Below are positions 25,768-34,576 of a stretch of DNA of 64,000 nucleotides, one piece after another. Position numbers and translations under genes: made by a program. The DNA is from Clostridia bacterium (GTDB taxonomy: Bacteria; Bacillota; Clostridia; Christensenellales; Aristaeellaceae): assembly GCA_030529995.1 (NCBI GenBank), contig JAUMVT010000001.1, forward strand, positions 1 through 64,000, written 5' to 3'. The notes below the pieces were generated by a model. The model saw nothing but the letters and a program-made list of their open reading frames with translations, had not been told where the DNA came from and did not search any database. Position 1 is the first letter of the stretch, and each line of letters begins with the position of its first letter.

Positions 25768-26913
25768 ATGCGGGAATTGCTGCTGGTTCGCTTTGGTGAG
25801 ATCTTCTTGAAGGGATTGAATCGCCCTTATTTTTTGCGGGAATTGGTGAAGCGCATCCGCCATGCGGTAAAGGACGTGGGGGGACAGGTATGGCTCCATG
25901 ACGGCCGCATTTTTGTCAGCGACTTTACGGATCAGGAAGAGTGCATCCGCCGGGTTACGAAAGTGTTTGGTGTGCACAGTGTGTGCCCTGCCATTGAAAT
26001 GCCCAAGGATGACTTCGATGCCATTGCCGCTCAGGCAGTCAAGATGATGGAAGGGCTGAACGGCACCTTCAAGGTGGATGCCCGGCGCAGTGACAAGAAA
26101 TATCCCATGAGCTCTCCGGAAATCAATATGGAACTGGGCGGACGAATCCTGGACGCCAGACCTGACCTGAAGGTGGTCATGAAGAATCCTCAGCACATGC
26201 TGAACATTGAAATTCGTGAAATGTGCTACCTGTACGTACGGGTGGTGATGGCTGTAGGCGGCATGCCTGTGGGCACGAACGGCCGGGCGACCCTGCTGCT
26301 TTCGGGCGGCATTGACAGCCCTGTAGCTGGGTGGATGATTGCCAAGCGGGGCGTGCAGATCAATGCGGTGCATTTCCATTCCTATCCTTATACAAGTGAC
26401 CGTGCCAAGGAAAAGGTGCTGACCCTGGCGAAAATCCTCAGCGAAAGCTGCTGCGGTATTCGGGTGCATATTGTACCCTTTACCCATATTCAGATGGAAA
26501 TCCATGATAAGTGTCCTGATGAATATACCACGCTGATCATGCGCCGGTATATGATGCGCATTGCTGAGCGTGTGGCGCAGCAGGAAGATTGTCAGGCATT
26601 GATCACCGGCGAAAGCATTGGTCAGGTGGCTAGTCAGACCATGCAGGCGCTGGGAACAACGGACAGCGTTGTATCCATGCCGGTCTTCCGCCCGCTGATC
26701 GGTTTCGATAAGTCCGAAATTATTGACATTGCCAACAAGATCGGCACTTTCGAGACTTCTTCTTTGCCCTATGAGGACTGCTGCACCGTGTTCACCCCTC
26801 GCCATCCGGCAACCCATCCCAAGATGGAAAAGATTCTGTGGGGCGAGGAACGGCTGGATAGCGAAGCACTGATTCAGGAAGCCATGGACGGCATTGAGGT
26901 TGTTACCGTTTAA
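25768..26913 (+). CDS. thiI: tRNA 4-thiouridine synthase ThiI
   Basis: A 381-residue sulfurtransferase forming 4-thiouridine at tRNA position 8. It has an N-terminal ferredoxin-like domain, a THUMP domain, and a PP-loop AANH domain with LLLSGGIDSPVAGWMIAKRG. Family markers ITGESIGQVASQT and EDCCTVFTPRHPAT occur near the end. The protein stops after the AANH domain, so it lacks the C-terminal rhodanese domain of the E. coli enzyme, as is usual in Bacillota. AGGAGAAAC precedes the ATG. Confidence 0.96.
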   Translation: MRELLLVRFGEIFLKGLNRPYFLRELVKRIRHAVKDVGGQVWLHDGRIFVSDFTDQEECIRRVTKVFGVHSVCPAIEMPKDDFDAIAAQAVKMMEGLNGTFKVDARRSDKKYPMSSPEINMELGGRILDARPDLKVVMKNPQHMLNIEIREMCYLYVRVVMAVGGMPVGTNGRATLLLSGGIDSPVAGWMIAKRGVQINAVHFHSYPYTSDRAKEKVLTLAKILSESCCGIRVHIVPFTHIQMEIHDKCPDEYTTLIMRRYMMRIAERVAQQEDCQALITGESIGQVASQTMQALGTTDSVVSMPVFRPLIGFDKSEIIDIANKIGTFETSSLPYEDCCTVFTPRHPATHPKMEKILWGEERLDSEALIQEAMDGIEVVTV

Positions 26914-27018
26914 TGGAGCACGGCAATCGGGATTTCATGGGCACAGGCTTGAAGAATGGACAATCATGTGCCGAACAGACAAGTTTGCCTAAAAAATATC
27001 AATGTTGTGTGAAAACCC

Positions 27019-27047
27019 TTGCCAATGCTTGCGTTGTGTGGTATGAT
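27019..27047 (+). promoter_or_regulatory. Promoter of pgk
   Basis: TTGCCA at 27019-27024 and TATGAT at 27042-27047 with a 17-base spacer. About 100 bases of leader follow before pgk. Confidence 0.7.
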
Positions 27048-27155
27048 GTTAGGGACGACTGCACACAAGTGCAGAAAGTTGAATTGCGTGCCTTGTAAAA
27101 GGCATTTGCAATAGATTACTGAACCATTGTAACATGTTAAGGGAGTGTGTGTATC

Positions 27156-28346
27156 ATGGCCAAGAAGACGATCGACGACATCCAGGTTGCCGGTAAGAAA
27201 GTTCTCGTTCGCTGCGATTTCAACGTTCCTATGGTGGATGGCAAGATTACCAGCGATAAGCGTATTGTAGCTGCTCTGCCTACGATCAAGAAGCTGATTG
27301 CCGATGGCGGCAAGGTGATCCTGTGCAGCCATATGGGCAAGCCGAAGAACGGACCGGAAGCAAAGTTCTCCCTGGCTCCTGTGGCACAGCGTCTGTCTGA
27401 GCTGCTGGGCAAGGACGTGGTCTTCGCTGATGACGACAACGTGGTAGGCGAAAAGGCCAAGGCCGCTGTTGCCGCAATGAAGGACGGGGATGTTGTGCTG
27501 CTGCAGAACACCCGGTTCCGCAAGGAAGAAACCAAGAACGAAGAAAGCTTCTCCAAGGAGCTGGCTTCTCTGGCTGACTGCTATGTGGACGACGCATTCG
27601 GCTCCTGCCACCGCGCTCACTGCTCTACCGAGGGCGTGACCAAGTTCCTGTCTCCCTGCGTGGCAGGCTATCTGATCGGCAAGGAACTGTCCGTCATGGG
27701 CAAGGCACTGGAAGATCCGGCTCGTCCCTTTGTGGCTGTGCTGGGCGGTGCCAAGGTGTCCGACAAGATCGGCGTCATCAACAACCTGCTGGAAAAGGTA
27801 GACACCCTGATCATCGGCGGCGGCATGAGCTACACCTTCCAGGTGGCTCTGGGCGGCCATGTGGGCAAGTCCCTGCTGGAAGCCGATAAGGTGGAGCTGG
27901 CCAAGGAACTGATGGAAAAGGCCAAGGCTCGCGGCGTGAAGTTCCTGCTGCCTGTGGATAACGAGGCCGGCGACAGCTTCTCCAATGATTGCATGCGCAT
28001 TACCGTGCATTCCAAGGAAATCCCTGATAACTTCGAGGGCATGGATATTGGCCCCAAGACCCAGGTGATCTTCGCCAATGAAGTGGTGAATGCAGGTACC
28101 GTGGTTTGGAACGGCCCCATGGGCGTGTTCGAGTTTGACAACTTCGCCGTAGGCACCCGTGCCATCGCCAAGGCTATGGCAGAGTGCAAGGGCGTGACCA
28201 TCATCGGCGGCGGCGACAGCACTGCAGCCATTGAGCAGATGGGCTTTGCCGACAAGGTGACCCACGTATCCACCGGCGGCGGCGCATCCCTGGAATTCCT
28301 GGAAGGCAAGACCCTGCCCGGCGTTGCCTGCCTGGACGAGAAATAA
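27156..28346 (+). CDS. pgk: Phosphoglycerate kinase
   Basis: A 396-residue glycolytic kinase converting 1,3-bisphosphoglycerate and ADP to 3-phosphoglycerate and ATP. Motifs are [61 protein letters not shown] and the C-terminal [14 protein letters not shown] and [15 protein letters not shown]. The ATG at 27156 follows GGGAG. tpiA follows after a hairpin at 28361. No gapA is adjacent, unlike many gapA-pgk-tpiA clusters. Confidence 0.98.
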   Translation: MAKKTIDDIQVAGKKVLVRCDFNVPMVDGKITSDKRIVAALPTIKKLIADGGKVILCSHMGKPKNGPEAKFSLAPVAQRLSELLGKDVVFADDDNVVGEKAKAAVAAMKDGDVVLLQNTRFRKEETKNEESFSKELASLADCYVDDAFGSCHRAHCSTEGVTKFLSPCVAGYLIGKELSVMGKALEDPARPFVAVLGGAKVSDKIGVINNLLEKVDTLIIGGGMSYTFQVALGGHVGKSLLEADKVELAKELMEKAKARGVKFLLPVDNEAGDSFSNDCMRITVHSKEIPDNFEGMDIGPKTQVIFANEVVNAGTVVWNGPMGVFEFDNFAVGTRAIAKAMAECKGVTIIGGGDSTAAIEQMGFADKVTHVSTGGGASLEFLEGKTLPGVACLDEK

Positions 28347-28360
28347 TCCGATACAGCTTT

Positions 28361-28390
28361 CGTCCCTGCGGTGATTTCACCGTGGGGACG
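28361..28390 (+). promoter_or_regulatory. Hairpin between pgk and tpiA
   Basis: CGTCCCTGCGGTGA and TCACCGTGGGGACG pair along 14 bases with two G-T pairs and a 2-base loop. Only three T residues follow, so it is a poor terminator. It may stabilise or process the pgk-tpiA messenger or attenuate tpiA. Confidence 0.55.
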
Positions 28391-28433
28391 TTTGCCGATG
28401 AATTTGTTAATTGATGCACATGAGGTGAAAACA

Positions 28434-29186
28434 ATGCGTAAGGCAATTATTGCTGGCAACTGGAAAATGAACAAGACCCCTGCGGAGGCGGCTGCGCTGG
28501 TGACGGAGCTGAAGCCCTTGGTGGCTGACGCTGACTGCGACGTGGTGGTGTGCGTCCCGGCGGTGGACTTTGCTGCTGTAAGCGAAGCAGTTAAGGGAAG
28601 CAACATCCACCTGGGCGCCCAGAACGTGCACTGGAAGGAGTCCGGCGCTTATACCGGCGAACTGAGTGCCGATATGCTGAAGGCTTCCGGCGTGGAGTAC
28701 GTGATCATCGGCCACAGCGAACGCCGTCAGTACTTTGGTGAAACGGACGCTACGGTGAATCAGCGGGTGCTTGCCGCTGTGAAGGCCGGGCTGAAGGTCA
28801 TCCTGTGCGTGGGTGAAATGAAGGCTGACCGGGAAGCAGGCTACACGGATGCTCTGGTGGAGTATCAGACCTTGATTGCTCTCACCGGCCTCACCAAGGA
28901 AGAAGTGGCTGACGTGGTGGTTGCTTATGAGCCTGTGTGGGCCATCGGCACCGGCCTGACCGCTACGGATGAGCAGGCCAACGAGACCATCGGCGTGATC
29001 CGCAAGGCACTGGCACGGAAGTATGGCCAGGATGTGGCGGATAAGGTTCGCATTCAGTACGGCGGAAGCATGAATCCCAAGAACGTGAAGGGACTCATGG
29101 CGCAGCCTGAAATCGATGGCGGCCTGATTGGCGGCGCATCCCTGAAGGCTCCTGACTTCTCTCTGGTTGTGAACTACAACAAGTAA
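28434..29186 (+). CDS. tpiA: Triosephosphate isomerase
   Basis: A 250-residue TIM barrel interconverting DHAP and glyceraldehyde 3-phosphate. The N-terminal GNWKMNKT holds the catalytic lysine, IIGHSERRQYFGE the catalytic histidine, AYEPVWAIGTG the catalytic glutamate, and IQYGGSMNPKN and GGLIGGASL bind phosphate. The ATG at 28434 follows GAGGTGAAA. It is probably cotranscribed with pgk and closed by the terminator at 29199. Confidence 0.98.
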   Translation: MRKAIIAGNWKMNKTPAEAAALVTELKPLVADADCDVVVCVPAVDFAAVSEAVKGSNIHLGAQNVHWKESGAYTGELSADMLKASGVEYVIIGHSERRQYFGETDATVNQRVLAAVKAGLKVILCVGEMKADREAGYTDALVEYQTLIALTGLTKEEVADVVVAYEPVWAIGTGLTATDEQANETIGVIRKALARKYGQDVADKVRIQYGGSMNPKNVKGLMAQPEIDGGLIGGASLKAPDFSLVVNYNK

Positions 29187-29198
29187 TTTGAAACAAGC

Positions 29199-29243
29199 GA
29201 TCGCCCTTTTCTCCTGCATGGCCGGAAAGGGCGATCTTTTTTT
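29199..29243 (+). terminator. Intrinsic terminator after tpiA
   Basis: GATCGCCCTTTT and GGAAAGGGCGATC pair and are followed by seven T residues. Confidence 0.9.
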
Positions 29244-29287
29244 GCTTTCCGCTTATACGCTCCGCACGTGTATGCTGAACGCCGCTC

Positions 29288-29316
29288 TTGATTTTTCCGA
29301 AACATTATCGTATCAT
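29288..29316 (+). promoter_or_regulatory. Promoter of the HAD hydrolase gene
   Basis: TTGATT at 29288-29293 and TATCAT at 29311-29316 with a 17-base spacer, close upstream of the ribosome site AGGAGG. Confidence 0.6.
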
Positions 29317-29345
29317 GTTTCCATATTCCGCAGGAGGTAAGTTGG

Positions 29346-29978
29346 ATGAACATGTGGCCGGAAACCATGCCATGGGATGAAATTGATACCGTTGTTTTCG
29401 ACGTGGGCAATGTGCTGCTGCGGTGGAATCCGCCGGAGCTGGCGGCTATGCTTTTCCCGGAGGATCAGGAAAAGCAGCGCATCGCAGTGGAACGTGCTTA
29501 TACGTCTCCGCTCTGGCCGGAAATCGACCTGGGCAAGAAGCCCTTGGAGCAGATTGAACGTGAAATGGTAGGGGATGACGCTGCCATTGCTCCCGTGATT
29601 CATCAGGCAATCTATGATTGGCCCACCAGGCTTCCTGCGATTCCGTCGGGGGTTGCGGCACTGTATGCGTGCAAGCAGCATGGGAAGAAGACCTGTGTCC
29701 TTTCCAACTACGGCGGGGACTTCTTCTATCAATCCGCAGCGGTGCACCCCTTCTTCAAACTTTTTGATGACATGGTGATTTCCGGCGTAGAAAAAGTTTG
29801 CAAGCCTGACCCTGCCATTTATCATCTGGTAGAGCAGCGAATGGGCAGCGTTCCGGAGCGTACCCTTTTCCTGGACGATACTCTCCGGAATGTGGAAGCG
29901 GCGGTTGCGCTGGGCTGGCGGGGGTTTCATGCGACGGACGAACACCGGGTGGAGACTTTCTTTGGCGTCCAGGGGTAA
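29346..29978 (+). CDS. HAD-superfamily hydrolase, subfamily IA
   Basis: A 210-residue phosphatase-like protein. Motif I is VVFDVGNVLLRW, with the nucleophile aspartate but glycine in place of the usual second aspartate, as in YihX-type phosphatases and haloacid dehalogenase relatives. Motif II is VLSNYGG, the motif III lysine is in EKVCKPDPAIY, and motif IV is LFLDDTLRNVEAA. The cap is helical. GCAGGAGG precedes the ATG at 29346. The substrate is unknown; a sugar phosphate is likely from the family. Confidence 0.87.
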   Translation: MNMWPETMPWDEIDTVVFDVGNVLLRWNPPELAAMLFPEDQEKQRIAVERAYTSPLWPEIDLGKKPLEQIEREMVGDDAAIAPVIHQAIYDWPTRLPAIPSGVAALYACKQHGKKTCVLSNYGGDFFYQSAAVHPFFKLFDDMVISGVEKVCKPDPAIYHLVEQRMGSVPERTLFLDDTLRNVEAAVALGWRGFHATDEHRVETFFGVQG

Positions 29979-30017
29979 GATTCGCTGCAATTTTTGCAAG
30001 AAACCCTGCTGAAAGCC

Positions 30018-30046
30018 TTGACACACAAGGATTTGTATGGTATTCT
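30018..30046 (+). promoter_or_regulatory. Promoter of the rplU-prp-rpmA operon
   Basis: TTGACA at 30018-30023 and TATTCT at 30041-30046 with a 17-base spacer. Confidence 0.7.
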
Positions 30047-30060
30047 TTTTCGGTAAGCCG

Positions 30061-30113
30061 CTCGGGAGAGGTATGCAAAAATGTACTTCGGTACAACCTC
30101 AGGTCCCGGCGAG
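30061..30113 (+). promoter_or_regulatory. Structured leader of rplU (L21 leader candidate)
   Basis: Three nested helices can be drawn. CTCGGGA (30061-30067) pairs with TCCCGGCGAG with a 2-base bulge. GAGGT (30068-30072) pairs with ACCTC. TGTAC and GTACA close a TTCG tetraloop at 30087-30090. It lies between the promoter and the rplU ribosome site, the position of the known L21 leader of Bacillota, which is thought to mediate ribosomal protein autoregulation. I could not test it against a covariance model. Confidence 0.65.
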
Positions 30114-30138
30114 TATGTATCAGGAGGTGCTGTGCACC

Positions 30139-30447
30139 ATGTATGCGATCATTGCAACGGGTGGCAAGCAATACCGGGTTTCCCAGGGTGATGTGATCTA
30201 CATCGAAAAGATCGATCAGGATGTTGACTCTGCTGTTTCCTTCGATGTGCTGATGGTTGGTGGCGAGGATGCCGTGAAGATTGGCAACCCCGTTGTCGCA
30301 GGCGCAAAGGTGGAAGGCAAGGTGCTTGCTCAGGTGAAGGGTGAGAAGATCATCATCTACAAGTACAAGAGCAAGAAGAACTATCATCGCCGTGCCGGTC
30401 ATCGCCAGCCTTACACCAAGGTAGAGATCACTGCGATTAACGCATAA
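30139..30447 (+). CDS. rplU: 50S ribosomal protein L21
   Basis: A 102-residue large-subunit protein binding 23S rRNA. It starts [19 protein letters not shown] and carries the C-terminal [20 protein letters not shown] signature. CAGGAGGTG precedes the ATG at 30139. The longer reading from 30037 runs through the structured leader and is rejected. The stop codon overlaps the start of prp. Confidence 0.97.
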   Translation: MYAIIATGGKQYRVSQGDVIYIEKIDQDVDSAVSFDVLMVGGEDAVKIGNPVVAGAKVEGKVLAQVKGEKIIIYKYKSKKNYHRRAGHRQPYTKVEITAINA

Positions 30448-30797
30448 TGATCCGTGCCTTGTTTAGCCGGGATACCGAGGGTCGGTTCACCGGCTACTCC
30501 GCCAAAGGTCACTCGGGATATGCTGAAGCAGGCAGCGATATTGTCTGTGCGGCGGTTTCCGTGCTGGGGGCTACCTGCATTAACAGCTTAGAGACTGTGT
30601 GCGGGATCGTCAGCGACGTTGTGGCCAATGATGAAGGAATCCTTGCTTTCCGGCTTCCGAAGCAGATGACGGACATGCAGCAGCATGACGCTCAGGTGCT
30701 GATGGGAGCACTGGAGCAGGGCTTGAAAGATTTGGCGGAACAGTTTCCTCAAAACCTACGGATTGCATATCAGATAGGAGGAAAATGCAATGATTAA
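30447..30797 (+). CDS. prp: Ribosomal-processing cysteine protease Prp
   Basis: A 116-residue protease that removes the N-terminal extension of L27. The catalytic pair is H22 in [12 protein letters not shown] and C34 in SDIVCAAVS, at the same positions as in the Staphylococcus aureus enzyme. It is located between rplU and rpmA, overlaps both, and the downstream L27 carries the matching cleavage sequence. Confidence 0.95.
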   Translation: MIRALFSRDTEGRFTGYSAKGHSGYAEAGSDIVCAAVSVLGATCINSLETVCGIVSDVVANDEGILAFRLPKQMTDMQQHDAQVLMGALEQGLKDLAEQFPQNLRIAYQIGGKCND

Positions 30798-31083
30798 GCT
30801 TAATTTGCAGCAATTTGCTCACAAGAAAGGCATGGGCTCCACCCGCAATGGTCGCGACAGCGAATCCAAGCGCCTGGGACCGAAGCGTGCCGACGGTCAG
30901 TTCTCTCTGGCTGGCAACATCCTCGTTCGTCAGCGCGGCACTCACATCCATCCCGGCCTGAATGTTGGCAAGGGCAAGGATGACACCCTCTTCGCTCTGG
31001 TTGACGGTGTTGTGCGTTTTGAGCGCCTGGGCCGTGACAAGAAGAAGGTTTCCGTGTATCCCGTGGAGACCGCTGCAAACTAA
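30790..31083 (+). CDS. rpmA: 50S ribosomal protein L27 with cleavable N-terminal extension
   Basis: A 97-residue L27. The N-terminus [17 protein letters not shown] contains the Prp target (LNLQQFA before HKKG), so mature L27 should lack about nine residues. The rest ([35 protein letters not shown]) is typical. It overlaps prp by eight bases and is followed by a terminator. Confidence 0.97.
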   Translation: MIKLNLQQFAHKKGMGSTRNGRDSESKRLGPKRADGQFSLAGNILVRQRGTHIHPGLNVGKGKDDTLFALVDGVVRFERLGRDKKKVSVYPVETAAN

Positions 31084-31096
31084 TTCCCCGGACTTG

Positions 31097-31137
31097 AAAG
31101 CGCCCGTTTTCCTTTGCGGATGATGGGCGCTTTTTCT
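31097..31137 (+). terminator. Intrinsic terminator after rpmA
   Basis: AAGCGCCC and GGGCGCTT pair around an 18-base loop that can extend the stem, followed by TTTTTCT. Confidence 0.85.
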
Positions 31138-31167
31138 GTTAGATTTTCGCAAAAAGAGGCGTGGACG

Positions 31168-31848
31168 ATGCTTGGTACGCTGATCAATGCAGGGGCAATT
31201 TTGCTTGGCACGGTGATTGGAACCCTCCTCAGCAAGGGGATTCCTGCACGGATGCGGGAGTGCATGATGCAGGGCATGGGGCTTTGCATTATTCTGATTG
31301 GCATTCAGGGCGCCGTGAAAACAGCCAATACTCTCTGCGTGATTGTTTGCATCGCAGTGGGCGGCTTGATTGGCTGTGCCATTAACATTGAACGGCAGAT
31401 GGAACGGCTGGGAAACTTTGCGGAGAAGAAACTGTCCGGCACCGGCGGCATTGCTAACGCTTTTGTGGCATCCACACTGGTGTTCTGCGTGGGGGCCATG
31501 GCGATTGTGGGTGCTTTGGACAGCGGCTTGCGGGGAGACAACAGCACCTTGATTGCCAAAGCACTGCTGGACGGAGTGATTGCAGTTTTCTTGTCCAGTT
31601 CACTGGGCATGGGCGTTGCGCTGTCTGCGGTGGCAGTGCTGATTTATCAGGGTGCCATTGCTCTCATGTCCACTTGGCTGGCACCTCTGCTGACGGATGC
31701 GATTATCAATGAAATGAGTGCGGTCGGGGGACTGCTGATTATCGGCATCGGTCTGAACATGATTTATGATAAGCATATCTGCGTGGGCAATCTGCTGCCG
31801 GCTATCTTCCTGCCCATTGCTTACATGCCGCTGACTGCCCTGTTTTGA
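31168..31848 (+). CDS. DUF554 family membrane protein
   Basis: A 226-residue membrane protein with about six to seven TM segments. It starts LGTLINAGAILLGTVIGTLL and has the DUF554 features GMGLCIILIGIQGA, FVASTLVFCVGAMAIVGALDSGLRGD, and SAVGGLLIIGIGLNMI. AAAGAGG precedes the ATG at 31168. Members are called YqgA/YdfK and have been proposed as transporters, without an established substrate. Confidence 0.88.
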   Translation: MLGTLINAGAILLGTVIGTLLSKGIPARMRECMMQGMGLCIILIGIQGAVKTANTLCVIVCIAVGGLIGCAINIERQMERLGNFAEKKLSGTGGIANAFVASTLVFCVGAMAIVGALDSGLRGDNSTLIAKALLDGVIAVFLSSSLGMGVALSAVAVLIYQGAIALMSTWLAPLLTDAIINEMSAVGGLLIIGIGLNMIYDKHICVGNLLPAIFLPIAYMPLTALF

Positions 31849-31870
31849 CCATGAGGGGATTTTTGCCGTC

Positions 31871-31899
31871 TTGCATAGGGCTAGGAAATACGGTATAAT
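31871..31899 (+). promoter_or_regulatory. Promoter upstream of the M50 peptidase gene
   Basis: TTGCAT at 31871-31876 and TATAAT at 31894-31899 with a 17-base spacer. It probably drives the M50 peptidase, scpA and scpB. Confidence 0.7.
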
Positions 31900-31946
31900 T
31901 TTTCACGTATCCCTGTGTGGAAATTTAACCCGGAGCGAGGCATGAT

Positions 31947-32759
31947 ATGTTCGGACGTCTGCAATGGTACATCAATTATCTGACCAGCGATCCTTTGGGA
32001 TTCCTGCTGTATGTTTTGTATTTTTCGGTAACGGTGTTGCTGAGCCTGATCCTGCATGAAATTTCCCACGGCTATGTGGCATTCCGCTGCGGAGATCCTA
32101 CGGCCAAGTGGATGGGGCGATTGAGCCTTGATCCCCGGAAGCATCTGGATCCCATCGGTACGATTTGTATGGTATTCTTGGGTTTCGGCTGGGCAAAGCC
32201 TGTGCCGGTCAATCCGCGGAACTTCCACAACTATCGCCGGGATGATTTTCTGGTGTCTGTTGCCGGCATTTGCATGAACTTGTCTCTGTTCATTCTCTGC
32301 GCGGCGTTGAGCGTGGGCATTAACCGCCTGATGTGGACGGATGAATTCTATCAGTACCTGAAAAGCACTTCCGGCAATATGTTGCTTGCGCTGGATCCTT
32401 ATCAGTATAGCATTGCCTATCGCCTGGAGTATGGCATGGTAACGACTGACATGGTCAGCTTTATGGCACATCCCTGGCTGCAATATGTGCAGCGCTTTTT
32501 GCTGATGATGGGGCAGATCAACCTGTCGCTTGCCGTCTTTAACCTGATTCCGATTCCGCCGCTGGATGGCTACCATTTGGTGAATGACACCATTCTTAAG
32601 GGTAAGCTTCAGCTTGACCGGAAGAAATTCCAGATTGCACAGATTGTATTGCTGGTGGTGTGCCTTTCCGGTGCCTTGACCAGCGTGCTGACCTGGGCAA
32701 ACGAGACGATCTACAGTGCGGTATTGCACTTATTCCTGCTCATGACGGGAGCAGCCTGA
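31947..32759 (+). CDS. Site-2 protease family intramembrane metalloprotease (M50)
   Basis: A 270-residue polytopic membrane protein with zinc motif HEISHG near residues 37-42, embedded in a TM helix, and the second ligand motif NLIPIPPLDGYH near 200. The sequence around LDPIGTICMVFLGFGWAKPVPVNP is typical of the compact M50 group without PDZ domain. This group, including the Clostridia members upstream of scpA, has no confirmed substrate. The GGAGCGAGG ribosome site precedes the ATG at 31947. Confidence 0.92.
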   Translation: MFGRLQWYINYLTSDPLGFLLYVLYFSVTVLLSLILHEISHGYVAFRCGDPTAKWMGRLSLDPRKHLDPIGTICMVFLGFGWAKPVPVNPRNFHNYRRDDFLVSVAGICMNLSLFILCAALSVGINRLMWTDEFYQYLKSTSGNMLLALDPYQYSIAYRLEYGMVTTDMVSFMAHPWLQYVQRFLLMMGQINLSLAVFNLIPIPPLDGYHLVNDTILKGKLQLDRKKFQIAQIVLLVVCLSGALTSVLTWANETIYSAVLHLFLLMTGAA

Positions 32760-32774
32760 GGAGACTGAAGCATC

Positions 32775-33536
32775 ATGGTCATGACCTTTCGGCTCAAGGA
32801 TTTTGACGGGCCCCTTGATTTGCTGCTGCACCTGATTACCAAGGCTCAGGTGGATATTAAGGATATCTTTGTCAGCGAAATCACGGATCAGTATATCGAG
32901 TCCGTTCGGAATGCTGCCGACCTGGACATGGATGATGCAACGGAATTCCTGGTCATGGCTGCAACCCTGCTGGAGATCAAGAGCCGCGCCATGCTTCCCC
33001 GTCCGCCAAGGCTGGAGGAAGATGAAGAAGATCCTGAACAGGCGCTGATTCGCCGCCTGGAGGAGTACAAGCGATTCAAGGAAACGGCCGTGGCCATGCA
33101 GCAATTCGAAGATGCGGCCAGAGAGCTGTTTACCAAGCTGCCGGAGGAATATCCTCTGCCGCCGCAGGAGACGGAACTGACGGGATTGACGCTGGAAGGA
33201 CTGACGGAAGCCTTCCTCAGAATATGGCAGCGGAAGCCGGCCAAGGATGAGCCGGAAGTGAACCATTATGCCCCCCGGGACATTCATCGGGATGAGCATA
33301 ACGTGCAGGAGTGCATGCTGACCCTGATTCAAGGCCTGAGGGAAAGAGGCAGCATGCGCTTCGAGGAAGCCTTCAGCGAAGCACCCACCAAGGAAGAGGT
33401 GGTAACCCTTTTCCTTGCTCTGCTGGAGCTGCTGAAGCTGGGGGAAATGCACATTCAGCAGGAAGCAATTTACGGTGACATTCTGCTGCTGCCGGGACGG
33501 GTAGAAACAAACGAAGCGGAGGAGGAAACGCCATGA
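32775..33536 (+). CDS. scpA: Segregation and condensation protein A
   Basis: A 253-residue kleisin of the SMC-ScpAB condensin. The N-terminal part (FRLKDFDGPLDLLLHLITKAQVDI, FLVMAATLLEIKSRAMLP) binds the SMC neck, a Glu-rich linker follows, and the C-terminal winged helix binds the SMC cap. A second ATG at 32781 is possible. It overlaps scpB by four bases. Confidence 0.95.
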   Translation: MVMTFRLKDFDGPLDLLLHLITKAQVDIKDIFVSEITDQYIESVRNAADLDMDDATEFLVMAATLLEIKSRAMLPRPPRLEEDEEDPEQALIRRLEEYKRFKETAVAMQQFEDAARELFTKLPEEYPLPPQETELTGLTLEGLTEAFLRIWQRKPAKDEPEVNHYAPRDIHRDEHNVQECMLTLIQGLRERGSMRFEEAFSEAPTKEEVVTLFLALLELLKLGEMHIQQEAIYGDILLLPGRVETNEAEEETP

Positions 33537-34090
33537 CGGAAGGCGGAACACTGGAAGGTCGGGTGGAAGCCATTCTGTTTGTGTCCGGCGAGGCAGTTCG
33601 CGTGGATGAGCTGGCCAAGGCACTGGGTGTTTCCATGCTGGAGATTGAGGCGGCACTGAACAAGCTGCGGGATGATTATGATTTCAATCAGCGGGGATTC
33701 ATGCTGCGGCGGTTCGGCCATCAGGTGCAGCTGGCCACCCGGGCACTGTATGCGGATGACGTGGTGCGGATGCTTCAGCCTGTGCAGAAACAGTCCCTCA
33801 GCCAGGCCGCCATGGAAACGCTGGCGGTCGTGGCCTATAAGCAGCCGGTCACAAAAGCGGAGATTGAGCAGATTCGCGGAGTCAAGTGCGACTATTCCGT
33901 TCAGTCTCTGATGAATAAAAATCTGATTACCGAAGTGGGCCGAAAGGAAGCTTTGGGTCGGCCGATTCTTTACGGCACAACAGAGGAGTTCCTGAGTCAT
34001 TTTGGCATTACGTCCCTCAGCGAGCTTCCGCCCATGCCGGAGCAGGTCTCGGAGGAAGAGCAAAGCGATCCGGAAGAGCTGCTTCCATAA
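33533..34090 (+). CDS. scpB: Segregation and condensation protein B
   Basis: A 185-residue ScpB dimer subunit with two winged-helix domains: RVEAILFVSGEAVRVDELAKAL and METLAVVAYKQPVTKAEIEQIRGV, with RPILYGTTEEFLSHFGI near the end. It works with ScpA and SMC in chromosome segregation. The SMC gene is not in the window. It is translationally coupled to scpA. Confidence 0.96.
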   Translation: MTEGGTLEGRVEAILFVSGEAVRVDELAKALGVSMLEIEAALNKLRDDYDFNQRGFMLRRFGHQVQLATRALYADDVVRMLQPVQKQSLSQAAMETLAVVAYKQPVTKAEIEQIRGVKCDYSVQSLMNKNLITEVGRKEALGRPILYGTTEEFLSHFGITSLSELPPMPEQVSEEEQSDPEELLP

Positions 34091-34097
34091 AAAATCA

Positions 34098-34126
34098 TTG
34101 CGAAATGTAGTAAAATCATGTATACT
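34098..34126 (+). promoter_or_regulatory. Promoter of the Asp23-like/fakA/recG operon
   Basis: TTGCGA at 34098-34103 and TATACT at 34121-34126 with a 17-base spacer. The ~95-base leader holds a small hairpin, CCCCT to AGGGG (34133-34150). Confidence 0.7.
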
Positions 34127-34225
34127 ACTAATGCCCCTGCCGGCATAGGGGGATTTTGCGTGGAATTTTTGCGTTCCATGTGATGCTCCCGGCAGAACCT
34201 ACGCACAAGGAGGCTGTAAGTTGCT

Positions 34226-34576
34226 ATGGAATGTAAGATAAAAAATGACATTGGCACCATCTACATCACGGAAGATGTTATGCTCAAGGTCGTTGGCTAC
34301 GCTGCGTTGGAGTGCTATGGCATTGTGGCTATGTCTTCCCGCCGTGCCAAGGATGGCTTCGTTGAATGGCTGGGAAGGGAAAATCTGGCCAAGGGTGTAC
34401 AGATTCGCAATGTAGGCGATATGTTGGATGTGGATCTGTTTATCATTGTTGAATACGGAATTTCTATTTCCGAGGTGTGCCGCACCATCGTTGAAACCGT
34501 GCGCTATAAGCTGGAAAGCATGACCGGCGTAAAGGTGCGAAAGGTGAACATTTCGGTGGAAGGCATTCGGGTCTAA
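34226..34576 (+). CDS. Asp23/Gls24 family protein (YloU-like)
   Basis: A 116-residue stand-alone Asp23 domain, from GTIYITEDVMLKVVGYAALECYGIV to VRKVNISVEGIRV. It lacks the acidic tail seen in the paralogue at 17146. It precedes fakA, the same order as yloU-yloV in Bacillus. CAAGGAGG lies before the ATG. Its role is unknown; the conserved pairing suggests a link to FakA. Confidence 0.9.
   Translation: MECKIKNDIGTIYITEDVMLKVVGYAALECYGIVAMSSRRAKDGFVEWLGRENLAKGVQIRNVGDMLDVDLFIIVEYGISISEVCRTIVETVRYKLESMTGVKVRKVNISVEGIRV

Noticed and set aside
26913..27098. Possible 61-residue gene between thiI and pgk
   Set aside because: The reading frame runs through the pgk promoter, lacks a ribosome site and has no protein-like pattern.
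29979..30017. Terminator between the HAD gene and rplU
   Set aside because: A short TGCAA-TTT-TTGCA hairpin is present but too weak and lacks a following T tract.
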